This document shows, one piece after another, positions 1 to 12,965 of a stretch of 64,000 nt of DNA; the stretch's first letter is position 1; every line of letters begins with the position of its first letter. The notes under the pieces are model-generated. The model was not told the DNA's origin, searched no databases, and saw only the letters and a program-made list of their open reading frames with translations. The stretch spans positions 4,513,501 through 4,577,500 of the forward strand of contig JACSYO010001674.1 of the NCBI GenBank assembly GCA_016806645.1, read 5' to 3'. This DNA comes from Ophiodon elongatus (lineage: Eukaryota; Chordata; Actinopteri; Perciformes; Hexagrammidae). A program made the position numbers and the translations under genes.

Positions 1-733
1 GAAGATCAAGCCTTGATGTGAAAACGGCAAACCACTAACACTGGACTGGAGACCAGAAGCTCTCCACGTCTGCTGCATACAGCGTCTCATCTACAAAAAA
101 AGAAAAAAAGTGCAAACCTACTGACTGTATAATCATTGTCTGTGCCTTCCAGCCAAAACTTCTGTCTCTTGAGTTTCATCAGTCCTTCATCAAGCCTGAG
201 GTGCTCTGAGAGTCGCTCACACACCGGTACCGGCTGCTCAGCCGGTGTCCATCCGCCACGCCACTAACCCAGTGCCTACACCCGTTGACCCTCAAAATGT
301 TCCCCAGTATGTGGTTAAATGCGGCGGTGAGTTTGAGGTCGGAGATCATTTCAGGCTTCTGTGGCTTCCACGTTTCCAAATGTGTACAGATGTGCGGACT
401 CAACATGAAATGCAAAACGCAGATGTAGATATTATTGTCTTATTCACTGATGTTTCTCATCAGTCTAACTGTAAATCTAAATGGGCTGCCAGCTTAATTA
501 AGTGATTTTTCATAGGACTCAACTTTGATTTCAACCTTTTGTACTATTTAAAGAGGAAACCTTGTGATTGTAAGTGGTTTTTATTTATTTGGGGTTCTGT
601 TTTAGACCTTGTAATGGTACCTGTAAATCATGACTCTGTGACCACTATCTATTGAGGACCATTGTTGAATGAAATGACTATGCAATGCTTGTATAGTTAT
701 GCTGAAAATAAATGTTTAATATAGGTGAATAAA
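1..733 (+). other. 3' untranslated end of an unidentified upstream + strand gene
   Basis: No sustained coding frame is recognisable. The stretch is AT-rich towards its end and carries two AATAAA polyadenylation hexamers (707-712 and 728-733), followed by a change to GC-rich sequence. This fits the last exon or 3' UTR of a + strand gene whose coding part lies left of the window. A splice-acceptor-like CCTTCCAG near 150 could start a short terminal exon, but the peptide after it is not one I recognise. Gene identity is unknown. Confidence 0.45.
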
Positions 734-899
734 TGTTTTTCATCCACGGATCAGTTGTGTAACGTTTCTCTTTGCACACATGCTGGGTTGCACTTCATCC
801 TCTGCAGAGCTCTCGCTGTGTGTGTTTTTTGTGATGTGGCATTTTGAATCAGTGATAACGAGCTGTGCATTGACGTATGATCTATTATCAACGTTACGG

Positions 900-1125
900 T
901 AAGGACAGGAGGGGAAACAATGACGTAGAGGCACACCTCCCCGCTTTGGAAGGACACCAGCCGGCCGAGGAGGCACCTCCGCACCAAGGACAGGCCGACC
1001 AGACTGGCTCCCCTGGCCGCAGCGGCGGGTGCAAACTCTCGGTACCGGCAAACTCGAGAGATCCCCCCCGGCGACCGCGGAGGCTTCGCGCGCGCCACGA
1101 CTCGTGTTATTTACATATCGATCAG
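900..1125 (+). promoter_or_regulatory. pfkfb2: CpG-rich promoter and probable 5' noncoding exon of pfkfb2
   Basis: A short GC- and CpG-rich island sits in AT-rich sequence about 0.5 kb before the pfkfb2 start codon. It ends in a good 5' splice site (ATCAG|GTAAAA, exon end at 1125). The coding exon further on is preceded by a T-rich tract and CTAG acceptor, so this island plausibly holds the promoter and an untranslated first exon. The transcription start is not determined. Confidence 0.5.
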
Positions 1126-1631
1126 GTAAAAATAAATAAACAAATGAATGAAGCATGATGAGTGTGATGCCGTTGTATAAACGCGTCCTGTATATATTAT
1201 GTTTGAGCCGGATCATGTGGTTGTTGTGCATTTTTCCTTTTTGGATTATGTTATTGTGTCGGATGCTGTGTCGCATGAACTCAGTCGCCGCGGTCAAAGA
1301 CGGAATTATTGCTTGCTCATATATGCGGATTTGTAAATACAGTGCATTTAAGCCGAGCGGATTTCTTTCCCTTTAAGAGATGATGTGGCAGCATTTGCAT
1401 CCTTTGCTCTTCTGGTTGATGTTACCAGGGAATCCATGAAGCCATATCCATAGATAGATAGATATATTTATTTATTTTTAGTGATTCTACAGCTTTGTGT
1501 GCAATATCATGTTGTAGCAGAGATGCATGGAAGTAATGGGCTGCATAGCTTTTATCTGACTCTTATCTGACAATCCCCTGCTGAGACAGAAGGGGATTAT
1601 TTTTTTTTTTAACCCAAACTAGACTCTCAAC

Positions 1632-4600
1632 ATGTCGAGCACTCAGACAGACAACGGCTCTGCAAACTCGGCTGAAGCCAAGAAAACAGACATGAGAATG
1701 AACGAGAAGAAGTGCTGTAAGTAAAGTCTATAAGCTTCCCACAGTAATTACATTTGAACAAGTTCTTCTGCGTGACTGCTCCAGGAGTCGACAGGTGCTC
1801 TTGTAACATGAAGCCCTGTATTGTTCCCTCTGGAATCTAGCGCGACAACTTCTGTGGTTTCCACTATTCTTAAAAGAAATTGGCTTTCACTCCCAGGACC
1901 TTCCCTCCTCTAATTTCTTCAGATCCACTGATGATAGTTGTGTCTAAAGAGACAATTATTTTAGTCCAGTAACCACATGGCCTAGTTATTATTTTGTCCT
2001 TCTAGGATGCTGCAACAATTTTCTGTAGTATTTTCACTGGTTATGTTGAAACACAGCCTAATTTTCCAAGACAGTTCATTTACATATATATTGTTCTTAC
2101 CTGTATGTATAAATGCTGCTCTAGCGAAAAAAAATTCCCCTTGCAGGATTAATAAAGTATCTATATATCTACCTTAAATTATCATCCTGTGCAGCATTTT
2201 ATCATGCAGGTGACTAACATTGGAGGGTCAGACACTATGACTGCTTCTCCATCTGTCTCCTGTGTAGCGTGGGCCTCCTATATGACAAATTCTCCAACGG
2301 TGATCGTAATGATCGGCCTGCCTGCGAGAGGGAAGACCTACATGTCAAAGAAACTCACACGTTACCTGAACTGGATCGGAGTCCCAACCAAAGGTAGGTA
2401 GTATACATGACATGTGACAAAAAAGCTGTTTTCTCTCTGTGTCTCTTTCAATTTTTGCCCGATTGTAAATCAAAGTCAAGCTCACTGCACAGATTTCAAA
2501 TTATAATCAATATGGCCATCGTGTCATGGGTGTCATATTTAACTAAAAATATTATTGTTATCTACAAACTAATTCAGCAGTTTTAAATTAATATTTTAAA
2601 TCTTATTTTATGTAAAACAAGCAACCCATACCGATGTATTGAGGAGAATCAAAAGATCTTTCGCAATAATTTGTCACGGGTTATAAAATCCAGGTATGAA
2701 GATATCTAATATATTGATTACAGGTGAAACTGTATATTTTTACTTTCAAATACTTTGCAATGATGGTCTAAACATTCTTCGTATTGGTTTATGGAATAAC
2801 CCCAAACCCCCCTTTGACATGACATATAGATTTAAATGTATACGTAGACTGTGAGTGTCTGAGAATAGGAGGCTAATTTCAGCATCAGTTGAGTTGTAAT
2901 AGTTGTAATGCCGTATTAATGTCATTTGTTCATTTTGCAGTGTTTAACTTGGGCGTGTACCGCAGAGAAGCCGTCCGAGCTTATAAGTCCTATGATTTCT
3001 TCCGGCACGACAATGAGGAAGCCATGAAAATAAGGAAGTAAGTTCCACTTCAACAAAATGTTCTCATCGTGGGCTCTTCTTCAGTCATTACACAGCACAT
3101 TCATATATTATCTATCCATCAGTAAGTCTGCCAACTTTTTTGTGTCAACAGTGTGACAGCTCTTTCAGTTTTATTTGTCTTTTTGATATTAATGGCAACA
3201 TTTCCCCATAGTAACATGGGTCTGTTTGGTATTCTGCAGCCTCCACTGCTGCGTCCGTGACTAAGCTGTTTTAAGGCCTCCAGTCGATATCGAGACAGAG
3301 TCAGCATAATGTTCATACTACTTTAAACTGGCAATGAGCTATAGTCACCACCATATTCTTCTGATTTATATTCAGATCAACTACAAAATCACTGCTTATT
3401 TCTCAAAGAAAAAAAAAAGATTAAGAATATAGATTACAACTGTCTGTCTCTTTCCTTCATGGTCTTATCCAGCAGTGGTAATCAAAATGGAGTTTGTCGT
3501 TCACGGCTATCATAAAAATGCGACAGGCTCTAGACAGCATCCCAGCGCTGAATCGTGACCTAGATATTAAACAAGCTGCCGCTGTCACTCTGAAGCCGAC
3601 ACAAGCCCACCAGGATCCGGGGTGTTGCATGGGTATCCAACCTGGGTCAAAACAGTAGAGCGCATAAAGGTTTTGTCTTTTTGACATGAGTATCAGTTTG
3701 GTGGGGTTAAAGGAATAGGTCGACGTTTTCTGAAATGCGCCTTTTTGTTTTCTTGCCGAGAGTTAGATTAGAAGTGGTGGCCAGATGGGAGGGATTTACT
3801 AAACAAAAGAGCACCCAAAACAAATTGTCCCCCCGAGTGTAAGTGATAGTGACATTTTGGGAAATACGCTTCTTCGCTTTCTTGTCGAGAGTTACATGAG
3901 AAGACTCTCGGCAGGAGAACGACTAGGCACATTTCCCAAAGTGTAAAACCGTTTCTTTAACTCTAAGAGACAATTTAGTGTTGTTCTGTTCAGTAAATCC
4001 CTCAGGAGTCCTTCAAGATAGAATAAATCAAATGCCAAGAAATATGACTTTTCTGTCAAAAAAACTGTCAAAATAAAACCGTGCACAATAAGGTTTTAGG
4101 ATTATCAAACGTGTAACCAAGACATTTTGTTAAAGATAAAAGCTGAGCTTTCCAAATTCAGTGCTTTGAGCAGCACATATTAAATTGCAGCAGAAATCTA
4201 AAGAGCTAGTTATCTCACAACCTCGGCACACAAAAACTCAACTGTCTCCGTTTTTTTTCTTTTTTGTGTTTGAGTTAACTGATCTTTTAACCAAGATACT
4301 GTCAATATCCCTAATGCCGAAATACCTAAAATAAGGCATTAATCTTTTCTATTTTTTTCTTCAGAATAGCAGTCTACTTGATGAGCAAAATAATATGATT
4401 CCAACGATATAATACTTACTGATTTCTGACATTTTCCATGTTATTCACAAATCATTTTATTGAATGAGAATAAGAATGAGAGTTTCCATGTATGATGTCT
4501 CTGTCTCCCACAGGCAGTGTGCTCTGGTTGCTCTGCAGGATGTGAAGGCGTACCTGTTGGCGGAGGGAGGTCAGATCGCGGTAAGTCCTCTCTCTGCCTC

Positions 4601-6519
4601 TGTCTCTGTGTCTCAATGTTGACTCATTTCCAAAAGCTAAAGAATATCCAGAACGGAGACGCCTTTTACGTAACCACAGTCTTAATCCTAGCCAGTGAAC
4701 ACCTACATCATACATGAGTAATACATTCCCTCCATTGTGGTTTTTTTTTTTTAGGTGTTTGATGCAACAAACACAACAAGAGAACGACGTGACCTCATCT
4801 TAGCTTTTGTGAAGGAGTATGCATTCAAGGTAAGATTTGCTTAATTATGTTCATATTTTGCAGTTATTTTGTCTTTTCCCTCATGGGCTTTGGTGGAAAA
4901 TAAGCGTTGATATTTAAACACAGTGCATAGAGCGGTTTTCCTGGACTTAAAGTGAAATTAAATCGGCCTTTAACTCCCAAGATTATTTAGAGTCTGCTGC
5001 TTTTGTGTTTTTGGATACCCTAAACAAGAGCATAAATAGAAGAGGAGCAAAAAGGTCAGTGGACGTTTTAATTAGTTAGACAATCAATTTAGTTTAGAAC
5101 ATAGAAGTAAAATAGGAGTAGACATTCCCATTCAAATTAATTTAGCTGGATGGTCAGAGCGGCGGCCATTTTTATTTGTACCGTTGCCGTTGCAACCGTT
5201 GTAGCAGGCTAGCTTCCGTATGAACTACACAGACTTACAGGAAGTCATCCACACACTCTTGTCACCGCATTGGAATGAGACGACTGTTTTTTTGGCTCAT
5301 TTTCCGTAACCAGTGTAGCATTAAGTATCGTGGAAATTGATTAGCTAGCTTGCTAATTAGCCCATGCTGCACTAGTTAAAGAAAATGAGCCCAACAGCAG
5401 GCTGGAGGCCAGCAGCAATGCTTGGTCTATATGAGCCTTCTGCCTCACTCACTGCTGCTCTGGAGAAGGACAAGCTAGCTGCCTAGCTAGTTACCTAGCT
5501 TATCACCTACCTGTTGACCTAGATAACTAGATTACCTAGGTAACTAGCGTAACACCTACCTGGTGACCTAGGTAACTAGCCAGCCAATTGCAATTGCCAT
5601 TTTCTTTTGTACGAGTCAAATGACCACAGGCAAAAGTTCACTGCTAGTTCTACTCCCCTATTTCTATGGTTTAGAAACTCTCTTAAAAGTGTTTGTGAAG
5701 TTTTTGACCACTAGTAGCACTATGGAGCAATGTTTTTGGAGCAATGCCCATTTTGATTGCATCTCCTCCTTAGTTTTGCTGCCTGTTTCATGCTACTCCA
5801 CTAATTGATAGTTGTTTATTTTCTATTAATGCACCAAGAAACATATCAACACACCAAGAAATTCAGATAAAAAGACTAACAGCTAGCAGACATGGATTTC
5901 AACAATTCAGTCAGGAATGCACATAATTCATTTTGGTGAGAGACGGTGAATGTAAACATCACTGTTTTTGTTTATAAGAAAACTCCACAGGGAGCCTTTA
6001 AGCTCTGATGTGGAAACAGCTGATTGTGTGACATGGCGCTGACTCAATGGACAGTTTCAGGAAGCTTTTGCATGTGTTGACCCTGTGAGCTGCCCTCTTT
6101 CCAACAGGTGTTCTTTGTGGAGTCGGTGTGTGACGACCCAGAGGTCATTGCTGCTAATATTCTGGTATGATCTTATGTCCCGAATGAGACTCAATGGTTT
6201 GACTGTAACTTGTCACCTGGGTCAAACCCGTAATCTATTAATATTCATACTATCTGCAGTGTTATGTGAGAACGGCCGTGCTTGCTCACATTGTTTGAAT
6301 GTGCTGCATACCTGTGACAGGAAGTGAAAGTGTCCAGTCCGGACTACCCTGAGAGACACAGAGAGAGAGTCATGGGCGATTTCCTCAAACGAATCGAGTG
6401 CTACAAGGTTACTTATCAACCTTTAGATCCGGATGATTACGACAAGTAAGAACTGATTAAATCCCTTGTTTTTTAATGTAAACATTATTTAATACTGCTA
6501 CATAATGTATTTATATACA

Positions 6520-6576
<57 letters not shown>

Positions 6577-6735
6577 ATATATATATATACATACATATAT
6601 ATATATATATATGCACACATATATATATATATATATTAAAAAACATTCCAAAGTAAGCTTTAAATTAATAATCTTGGAATAAATATATATATGTATATAC
6701 GTATATACATATATACGTATATATATATATACACG

Positions 6736-6772
<37 letters not shown>

Positions 6773-8969
6773 ATATATATATATACATACATATATATAT
6801 ATATATATGCACACATATATATATATATATATTAAAACATTCCAAAGTAGCTTAATTAATAATCTTGGAATAAATATATATATGTATATACGTATATACA
6901 TATATACGTATATATATATATACACGTATATACATATATATATTCCAAGATTATTCATATAAAGCATACTTTGGAATGTTTTTTAACCAAGCACTAAAAT
7001 TGTTTGAATCTTGAGTATCATTTTGTGAAATTGCAGTTGCAGTTCAGACAAAAACACACTAGATGGTGTCGGTAAACAACTATTTGACTCACCTCCATGA
7101 TTCATTGCCACCTGCAGGGACCTATCTTTCATCAAGGTGATGAACGTGGGCCGGCGTTTTCTGGTGAACCGCGTTCAGGACTACATCCAGAGTAAGATTG
7201 TCTACTACCTCATGAACATCCACGTGCACTCTCACTCCATCTACCTGTGTCGGCACGGCGAGAGCGACCACAACGTTGAAGGCCGCATCGGAGGAGACTC
7301 TGAACTCTCTCCTCGAGGGAAACAGGTTCTCTTTTCATAATCCTCACTTTATGAACTCAGATCAGTGGGATAAGGTGTACTTAACTGCAATGAGTCATAA
7401 CCTTAATCACATCTAATCCCCTCCATTTCCCATCTTCTTGTCTCCGTCAACTGGACATGAATCTAATGACGCAGAAATACTAAGGAATTAATTAAGAAAA
7501 AAATAATGAACAGACAGGTGATTGGAATACTCTCTCTTTACCTCTCCAGTTCGCTCACGCCCTGCGAGACTTCATTGAGGAGCATGAATTGTCGGATTTG
7601 AAGGTGTGGACGAGCCAACTGAGAAGAACCATCCAGACAGCGGAGGAGCTGGGCGTTCCTTATGAACAGTGGAAGATACTCAACGAGATTGACGCAGTCA
7701 GTACCTTAATCATCTAATATCCTGCTTTTTATAAATTCTATGATTCATCACAGATTCACGGCGCTCTGGTTTAGATCGCGAGAAACTATATTTTATTCAG
7801 GTTTTAGATACTGTAGCGGGAGGAAATGGGGCTTCCTGATAATATGTCACACAATATCAGTTATTGAGGATGTATTCAAATCCTTTACTTAAGTAAAATA
7901 ACTAATACCATGCTTTAAAAAATTCTCCGCTACAAGTAAGTCTTGAACTCAAAATCTTATTTACTACTAAAATGTAGTTAAAGTATTAAAAGTAATAGTA
8001 CTCAATGTAGAAAAATGGCCTCTTGCCAATTACATTTCTGTCAATCGATGTATCTGTTAACAGTAGTTTAATTTATGACAAAACCTCATATTTCATAAGC
8101 TATTTTATTTCACAAATCTGAATTTGTAAAGTAACTAGTAACTGAGCAGTCAGATAATTGTAGTCAAGTAAAAAGTACAATATTCTGAGATGTCGTAGAG
8201 TAGAAGTAGAGGTGGCATGAAAAGAAAAGACTCAAGTACCTCAAATTTGTACTAAGATGCTTCAGTGTAGATTTAAGAGCAACAAAGCATTGCAGTGCTT
8301 TTGTTATTTTTCAAGCATACAGCAACATCCAGGGGGGAAACAAAAGGCCTGAAGAAAACAACATTTTCAAGACAATCCGGCAATCTTAGGCGGTGCAACG
8401 AGGGAATACTTTATATAGTCGAGAATATTAGTTAAAACGCCAATTAGTTTTAACCTTACAGGCTCTTCATACACCTGATTACAGTATACTGCAAATATAT
8501 ATCAATGCATCACATGTGTAATCAGTCTGTATGCTGGTCTTAAAACATGTGAAACTGACATTCTTTTAAATAATACTGCTGCTGTTTTTCTTTATATAAT
8601 CTCTATGTATGTTTAAATTCTGCACGTCATGTTTTCTTGGCAGCGAAGTAATAAAAAAAAAATAATGTCGTGGAAGCTTTTCATTTGTGTGTGTGTGCAG
8701 TGAAAGGGCTTCCACTCACCTCTTTACTTGTTGCTTTTGACATTAAGACGAACACTGTTGTCCTTCTCCAGGGTGTGTGTGAGGAGATGACTTATGAGAC
8801 GATCCAGAACTCGTTCCCAGAGGAGTTTGCTTTGAGGGACAAGGACAAGTACCACTATCGTTACCCAGGAGGGGAGGTGACCTGACAACACTCCTTACAG
8901 ACTTTTGTTTGCAATGAACTGAATCATCTTTGTTTAAATGTTTCCTTCTGCGGTGGGTTTAAAACACTC

Positions 8970-9023
<54 letters not shown>

Positions 9024-10505
9024 CCTACCAAGACCTCGTTCAACGCTTGGAGCCTGTTATCATGGAGTTGGAGAGGCAGGGCAACGTGTTGGTCATCTGC
9101 CACCAGGCTGTGATGCGCTGCCTGCTAGCTTACTTCCTGGACAAGAGTGCAGGTCAGATAAAAAGAAGTGTGTGCACACACACACACACATATACACGTA
9201 TGACATCCCACCAGCAGACAATAAGGCAATTTCGTATACTCTCTTCTTCATCCCATAGAAGATCTGCCATACATGAAATGCCCGCTCCACACAATACTCA
9301 AGCTGACCCCTGTTGCATATGGTAAGCCTTTACCTGTAGCTCTCAATATTACACCATAACACTGATTCTTTTAACCGCATTTTTATGCATGTTTTATTTC
9401 AAATGTATTCTACCTTCCATCCTCTAGGTTGTAAAGTGGAGATGTTTTATCTCAACGTGGAGGCAGTGAACACGCATCGAGACCGGCCTCTTGTAAGTCG
9501 CTCTGCGTCGAGCTGAAGCATCACATTGTTGCATAAATGTGCACACAGCATTGCTGAAGTAAAGCTTCAAATGTGACTGTAGATGCAAATCATTTTTATT
9601 GTTTACTCACAAAGTAATAATTCCAAACTCATCGGCAAATCCAAAGTCTAACAGCCTCGTTGTGCCTGCGCTTCATCCCGTGTGAGGCTTTGCTGCCTTG
9701 AATCCTTTTCCTGTATCCCTGTTTTGTTATTGTTCCCTTCATCTTTAACCCTAATTAATCAGCCTGGCTTGAGCTGCGAGCTAATGAACGTTAAGTCAGT
9801 TGTTGATTTGGTGGTATTTTACCTCGATGGAGGCCATGGCTGATCGTGCTACCTTGCTTGGCTGATCTATTCATTATTATTTCACTGGTTGCACCCTGAT
9901 ATGAAGAATATGTGTGAAAGACTGCTGTGTATGAGCTACTAGTCCCATTTAAAAAAAAAAAAAAAAAGAGATATCTTAATCTTGATTGTAGCAGGTGTTT
10001 GTCTGTCTGTGCAATCAGGACTGCACTGTTACAGCTCATTCATGTTTGGTGTCGTGTGGTGGAATAACGTGGTCTGTCACTAAAAAACGGCTTCAGTTGT
10101 TTTAACCTGTTGCTGTGGATCCGTGTTGATAGGACAGCTATTTGCTTGGCTGTGTCTGGTCAGGTGTCCCCCCCCCACAACCCCACCACCCCCGGGTGTT
10201 TGTATGTTCCCTCATCTTTTTCCCCTTAACCCTTGCGGTATTTCATCTCCTACCAGGATAAAAACCCGGGGGACTCTGCTCTCATACATCGGCGGAATAG
10301 TTACACGCCCTTGTCCAGTCACGACCAGGTCAAGCGTCCCAGGCTCTACAGCGCGGGCAACCAGCCCTGGCTGCCGCTCGCCCCCACCCCATCAGCTCTG
10401 ATGCCAGAGGGACGGCAAAGCCAAGTTAGTGCCGTAGTCACAGGCTCCCCCTCTAAAATACGTCACCGTCTACTGTACCCAGTCACCTCCCTACTACAGT
10501 TGTAA
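1632..10505 (+). CDS. pfkfb2: 6-phosphofructo-2-kinase/fructose-2,6-bisphosphatase 2
   Basis: Bifunctional cytosolic enzyme that makes and hydrolyses fructose-2,6-bisphosphate, the allosteric activator of phosphofructokinase-1. Fourteen coding exons: 1632-1716, 2268-2393, 2941-3037, 4514-4580, 4755-4829, 6108-6164, 6321-6445, 7118-7325, 7550-7696, 8772-8876, 9023-9152, 9259-9321, 9428-9492, 10257-10505. Phases agree throughout and give 532 residues. The kinase half carries the P-loop GLPARGKT (about residues 45-52). The phosphatase half carries LCRHGES with phospho-acceptor His257, Glu326 in NEID, and His391 in VICHQAV. The paralogue call rests on the N-terminus (MNEKKCSWASYMTNSPT, like PFKFB2) and on the C-terminal tail, where RRNSYTPLSS (Ser465) and RPRLYS (Ser482) match the Akt/AMPK-regulated serines of heart PFKFB2. 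Neighbouring yod1 also matches human PFKFB2-YOD1 linkage. The last exon may read through an internal donor (see findings). Whether this is the a or b teleost copy cannot be told. Confidence 0.97.
3700..3915 (+). repeat. Fragments of a teleost interspersed repeat in pfkfb2 intron 3
   Basis: Two adjacent diverged pieces share the phrases 'tttctgaaatgcgc/ttttgggaaatacgc' and 'cttgccgagagttagat/cttgtcgagagttacat' (around 3725-3765 and 3850-3900). A longer copy of the same family lies in hp1bp3 at 51005-51130. I know this as a very common short repeat in fish introns, but its class is not assigned here. Confidence 0.6.
5465..5585. repeat. CTAG-rich degenerate tandem repeat
   Basis: In pfkfb2 intron 5, degenerate units built on CTAGNTAACTAG and CACCTACCTGNTGACCTAG recur across about 120 bases. 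Low-complexity sequence with no visible function. Confidence 0.55.
6500..6986. repeat. AT microsatellite block with ~196-bp duplication and terminal inverted repeats
   Basis: In pfkfb2 intron 7, a complex TA/TATG/TACG block is present as two near-identical tandem units offset by 196 bases (ATGTATGT at 6567 and again at 6763). Each unit contains an island reading ACATTCCAAAGTA...ATCTTGGAATA. A third copy of the island occurs inverted at about 6940-6986, so the whole unit is bounded by ~45-bp inverted repeats. This looks like a small palindromic non-autonomous element expanded by AT slippage. Confidence 0.7.
7870..8290 (+). repeat. Teleost interspersed repeat (CCTTTACTTAAGTAAAA family) in intron 9
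   Basis: The phrases 'atcctttacttaagtaaaa', 'ctacaagtaagtc', 'tactcaatgtag' and 'gtcaagtaaaaagtac' are hallmarks of a very abundant fish short repeat with palindromic AAGTA-rich composition. A related piece in the opposite orientation lies near 20995-21165. The transposon class is not established from this sequence. Confidence 0.65.
8971..9022 (+). repeat. (TC)n microsatellite forming the exon 11 polypyrimidine tract of pfkfb2
   Basis: A nearly pure TC repeat of about 25 units runs directly into the CAG acceptor before exon 11 (exon start 9023), so it serves as the polypyrimidine tract. Confidence 0.9.
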
Positions 10506-12965
10506 CCCTGTGTTGGGCATTCCCTCGCCTCGGTTTGGGATCCTCTCGATGATTTAGTGTCCGTGTTGAAAGCGGCGTGTATAGAATCCATTCTCTCTGT
10601 CTGTCTTTCTCTCTCTCAGGGCTTGTCTTGGATCTTGAATGGGTCTTTTTCTGTTGCACCTGTCTGTTTCCAGAGTCAGATGTTTGTCTTGCATGACCTC
10701 TTGCTTCACCACTGCTTGCTTCTCTCCGGCTTGAATATGCAGAACAGCACATCTAATTTTATTAGTTAGCCTCCATGGGATAGAAAAGACACACACACAC
10801 ACACACATCAGAGACATCATGTACTTTATTTTGTTACAAGTACACATTATTAGCTAAACGTAACCTTTTATAAATCTACAGTTATGATTCCACTTTTTAA
10901 AAACTGAATCCTATTTGAGAAAATTTAAGAGAAATTTGAGAAAATTAACACAATATACAAATGACAGATGTCAAACTTTCAAAATGAATGTTGAAATTTT
11001 AAAATGCATATTCATATGTGTTGTGTATTTGTTGGCCTTACCTCATGGGTACAGTGCTTCAGCCCCTCTCCACATTTCTATCTCTCTCTTTCTCCACTTC
11101 CTCTGAACCTGTCTTACAGCCTCGGACAGGAAGCAGTTGTCTGTGAGTATTTTTGGAGATTTAGTACATGTAGCCCGCCCTTCATTTTCTTTCCCACAAT
11201 TCAACTCATGTCATAGTAACCCATGTCAATTTGTTGTCACAGTGGTGCATTCTTTTATGGTTTCCAATCTTTCGGTTTCTCTAACCTTCCGAACCACCTT
11301 TGGACTTTAATGAGAACGAAAGCTGCCGGCGGCTTTGTTTCATCTCGGAGGCCTTATCAAGAAAACTCAGACGCGGATTCTGTTGTAGTTTAATAAACGG
11401 CTGCTGTAATGTAAAACTCTTTGATTAAGGTATTTATTAGACACATAGATATATTTCTAAATGGGAAAATAATGTAGGAAATCTCAGGCTAATTAAGTAT
11501 TGACTTCCTTGTTATTGCATAATACTGTATCATGCTCGGCGCCAATCATACACGGGGTCAGAATGTGATTTATAATTAATCACTTCTTGAGAATGTGCTG
11601 AAGAAGAGTCTCTACTAATGTGGACTGCCGCATTTTTCATAATGACCACATTTTTCAAGAAGGAACTTAAAAGACTCCCCGCCCTCCCCCACCCCTCCCA
11701 CCCCTCCCTCCCCTCCCACTCCTCCCACCCCTCCCCCTCCTGGGAGGCTGTTAACTTCCTGGAATAGGATCTGCTGCTGTCTGGCATTAATTTGTGAACG
11801 TCAGTGACATTTTCCTTTTTCTTGAAGGAGTCCCTGTGCGAAGGAAGCGACTTTGACAGCCCCGAAGAAACTAGTGGCATTGTCCGCTTCTGAGTGAAGA
11901 TGAAAGCCTCTTCCTTCACGGCACAATGAGGACAACAGTCCTGGGTTCAGTCATGAATCAAAAGACTTTTTTTTTTTTTTTTTTTCTTTTTACATTTTTA
12001 GAAATGATGGTCAGATTATGAGGTCACTTTTCGGTCATATCTATCTCAACCTCTCTGTTTAACTTTACTCTGCATGCCGAGGCTGTGAACTGGAAGCCTT
12101 ATCATTAGTACCATAAATACTTCTGCATGTGCGACAAAATCAATCAAACAAACAAAAAAAAGGCAACTAATCATCATTGTAAATATTACAATGCCTTACT
12201 GAACTTAAAGTATATTGATATAATTAGCTCTTCTGTATGAATGTAACAAGAGCAATTGTGCGTCATTATGATGAAAGCCAATTTTCAGTATTGCAACCAG
12301 AATATGTTATAAAGTAGATGCAGTAAGAAATATTTTTATAATACAAATACTCTCATCTACCATGCAAACAAGCTGTAGATCTTATGAAATGTATTAAAAA
12401 GCCATCGTCTGTTATGTCTTATGTTATTTGAGAGAATGTACTTTTTCGGGTTCTGAAGGAAATTCAAATACTGAAATGTCTGGTTCGATAGATACACAAC
12501 ATTGCTTGACACACTGTGTACCAACAGCAGATTTAAAAAAAAAAAAAAAAAAGCTTAGTATTCTGTCAAAAAGCTGCCATTTCATAATGTATACAAGCTA
12601 GTGTTATCTGTCACAATGTTCACTAAATCCTAAATGTTGATCAGTTAATGCAATGTTCGTCTTGCCTGTATGTACGAGGACGAGATGTTGCGCAACAAAA
12701 GCACAACATGTTGAGAGTATGTTCGCTATTTCTTGACATTTGTGTTCATGTTATCATACTGGCCAAACTTTTATTTAATTTATGTTAATGTCTTTTTAAC
12801 CTTTAAATTCTCTTTACATCAGCTATATTAGAAACACTTTACTTAGTAATAGACAGTGGCACAAGTTCCATTCTATGACTGTGTACGTTTTGACTGTTGC
12901 TAAGTTGTTCAATCAGCCTCCTTGTGCCTTTTAAGCAGACAATAAAAGGGAATTTTGAAGTGACA
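10506..12965 (+). other. pfkfb2: pfkfb2 3' UTR and alternative terminal exon region
   Basis: After the stop at 10503-10505 there is no long coding frame. AATAAA at 12941-12946 is the best polyadenylation signal. Within the stretch lie a C-rich pyrimidine block (11681-11745), a poly-T run near 11967, a poly-A run near 12536, and two short acceptor-preceded frames (11120-11146 and 11831-11893) that could be alternative C-terminal exons. Bases 10845-11090 are one copy of a dispersed repeat also seen at 16913-17080. Confidence 0.6.

Noticed and set aside
740..1297. 185-codon - strand open frame over the CpG-rich pfkfb2 promoter
   Set aside because: GC-rich composition alone explains a stop-poor frame; no domain or splice logic, and the block fits a + strand promoter.
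6511..6967. Overlapping ~60-100-codon frames of Tyr/Ile
   Set aside because: Translations of the TA/TATG microsatellite, not genes.
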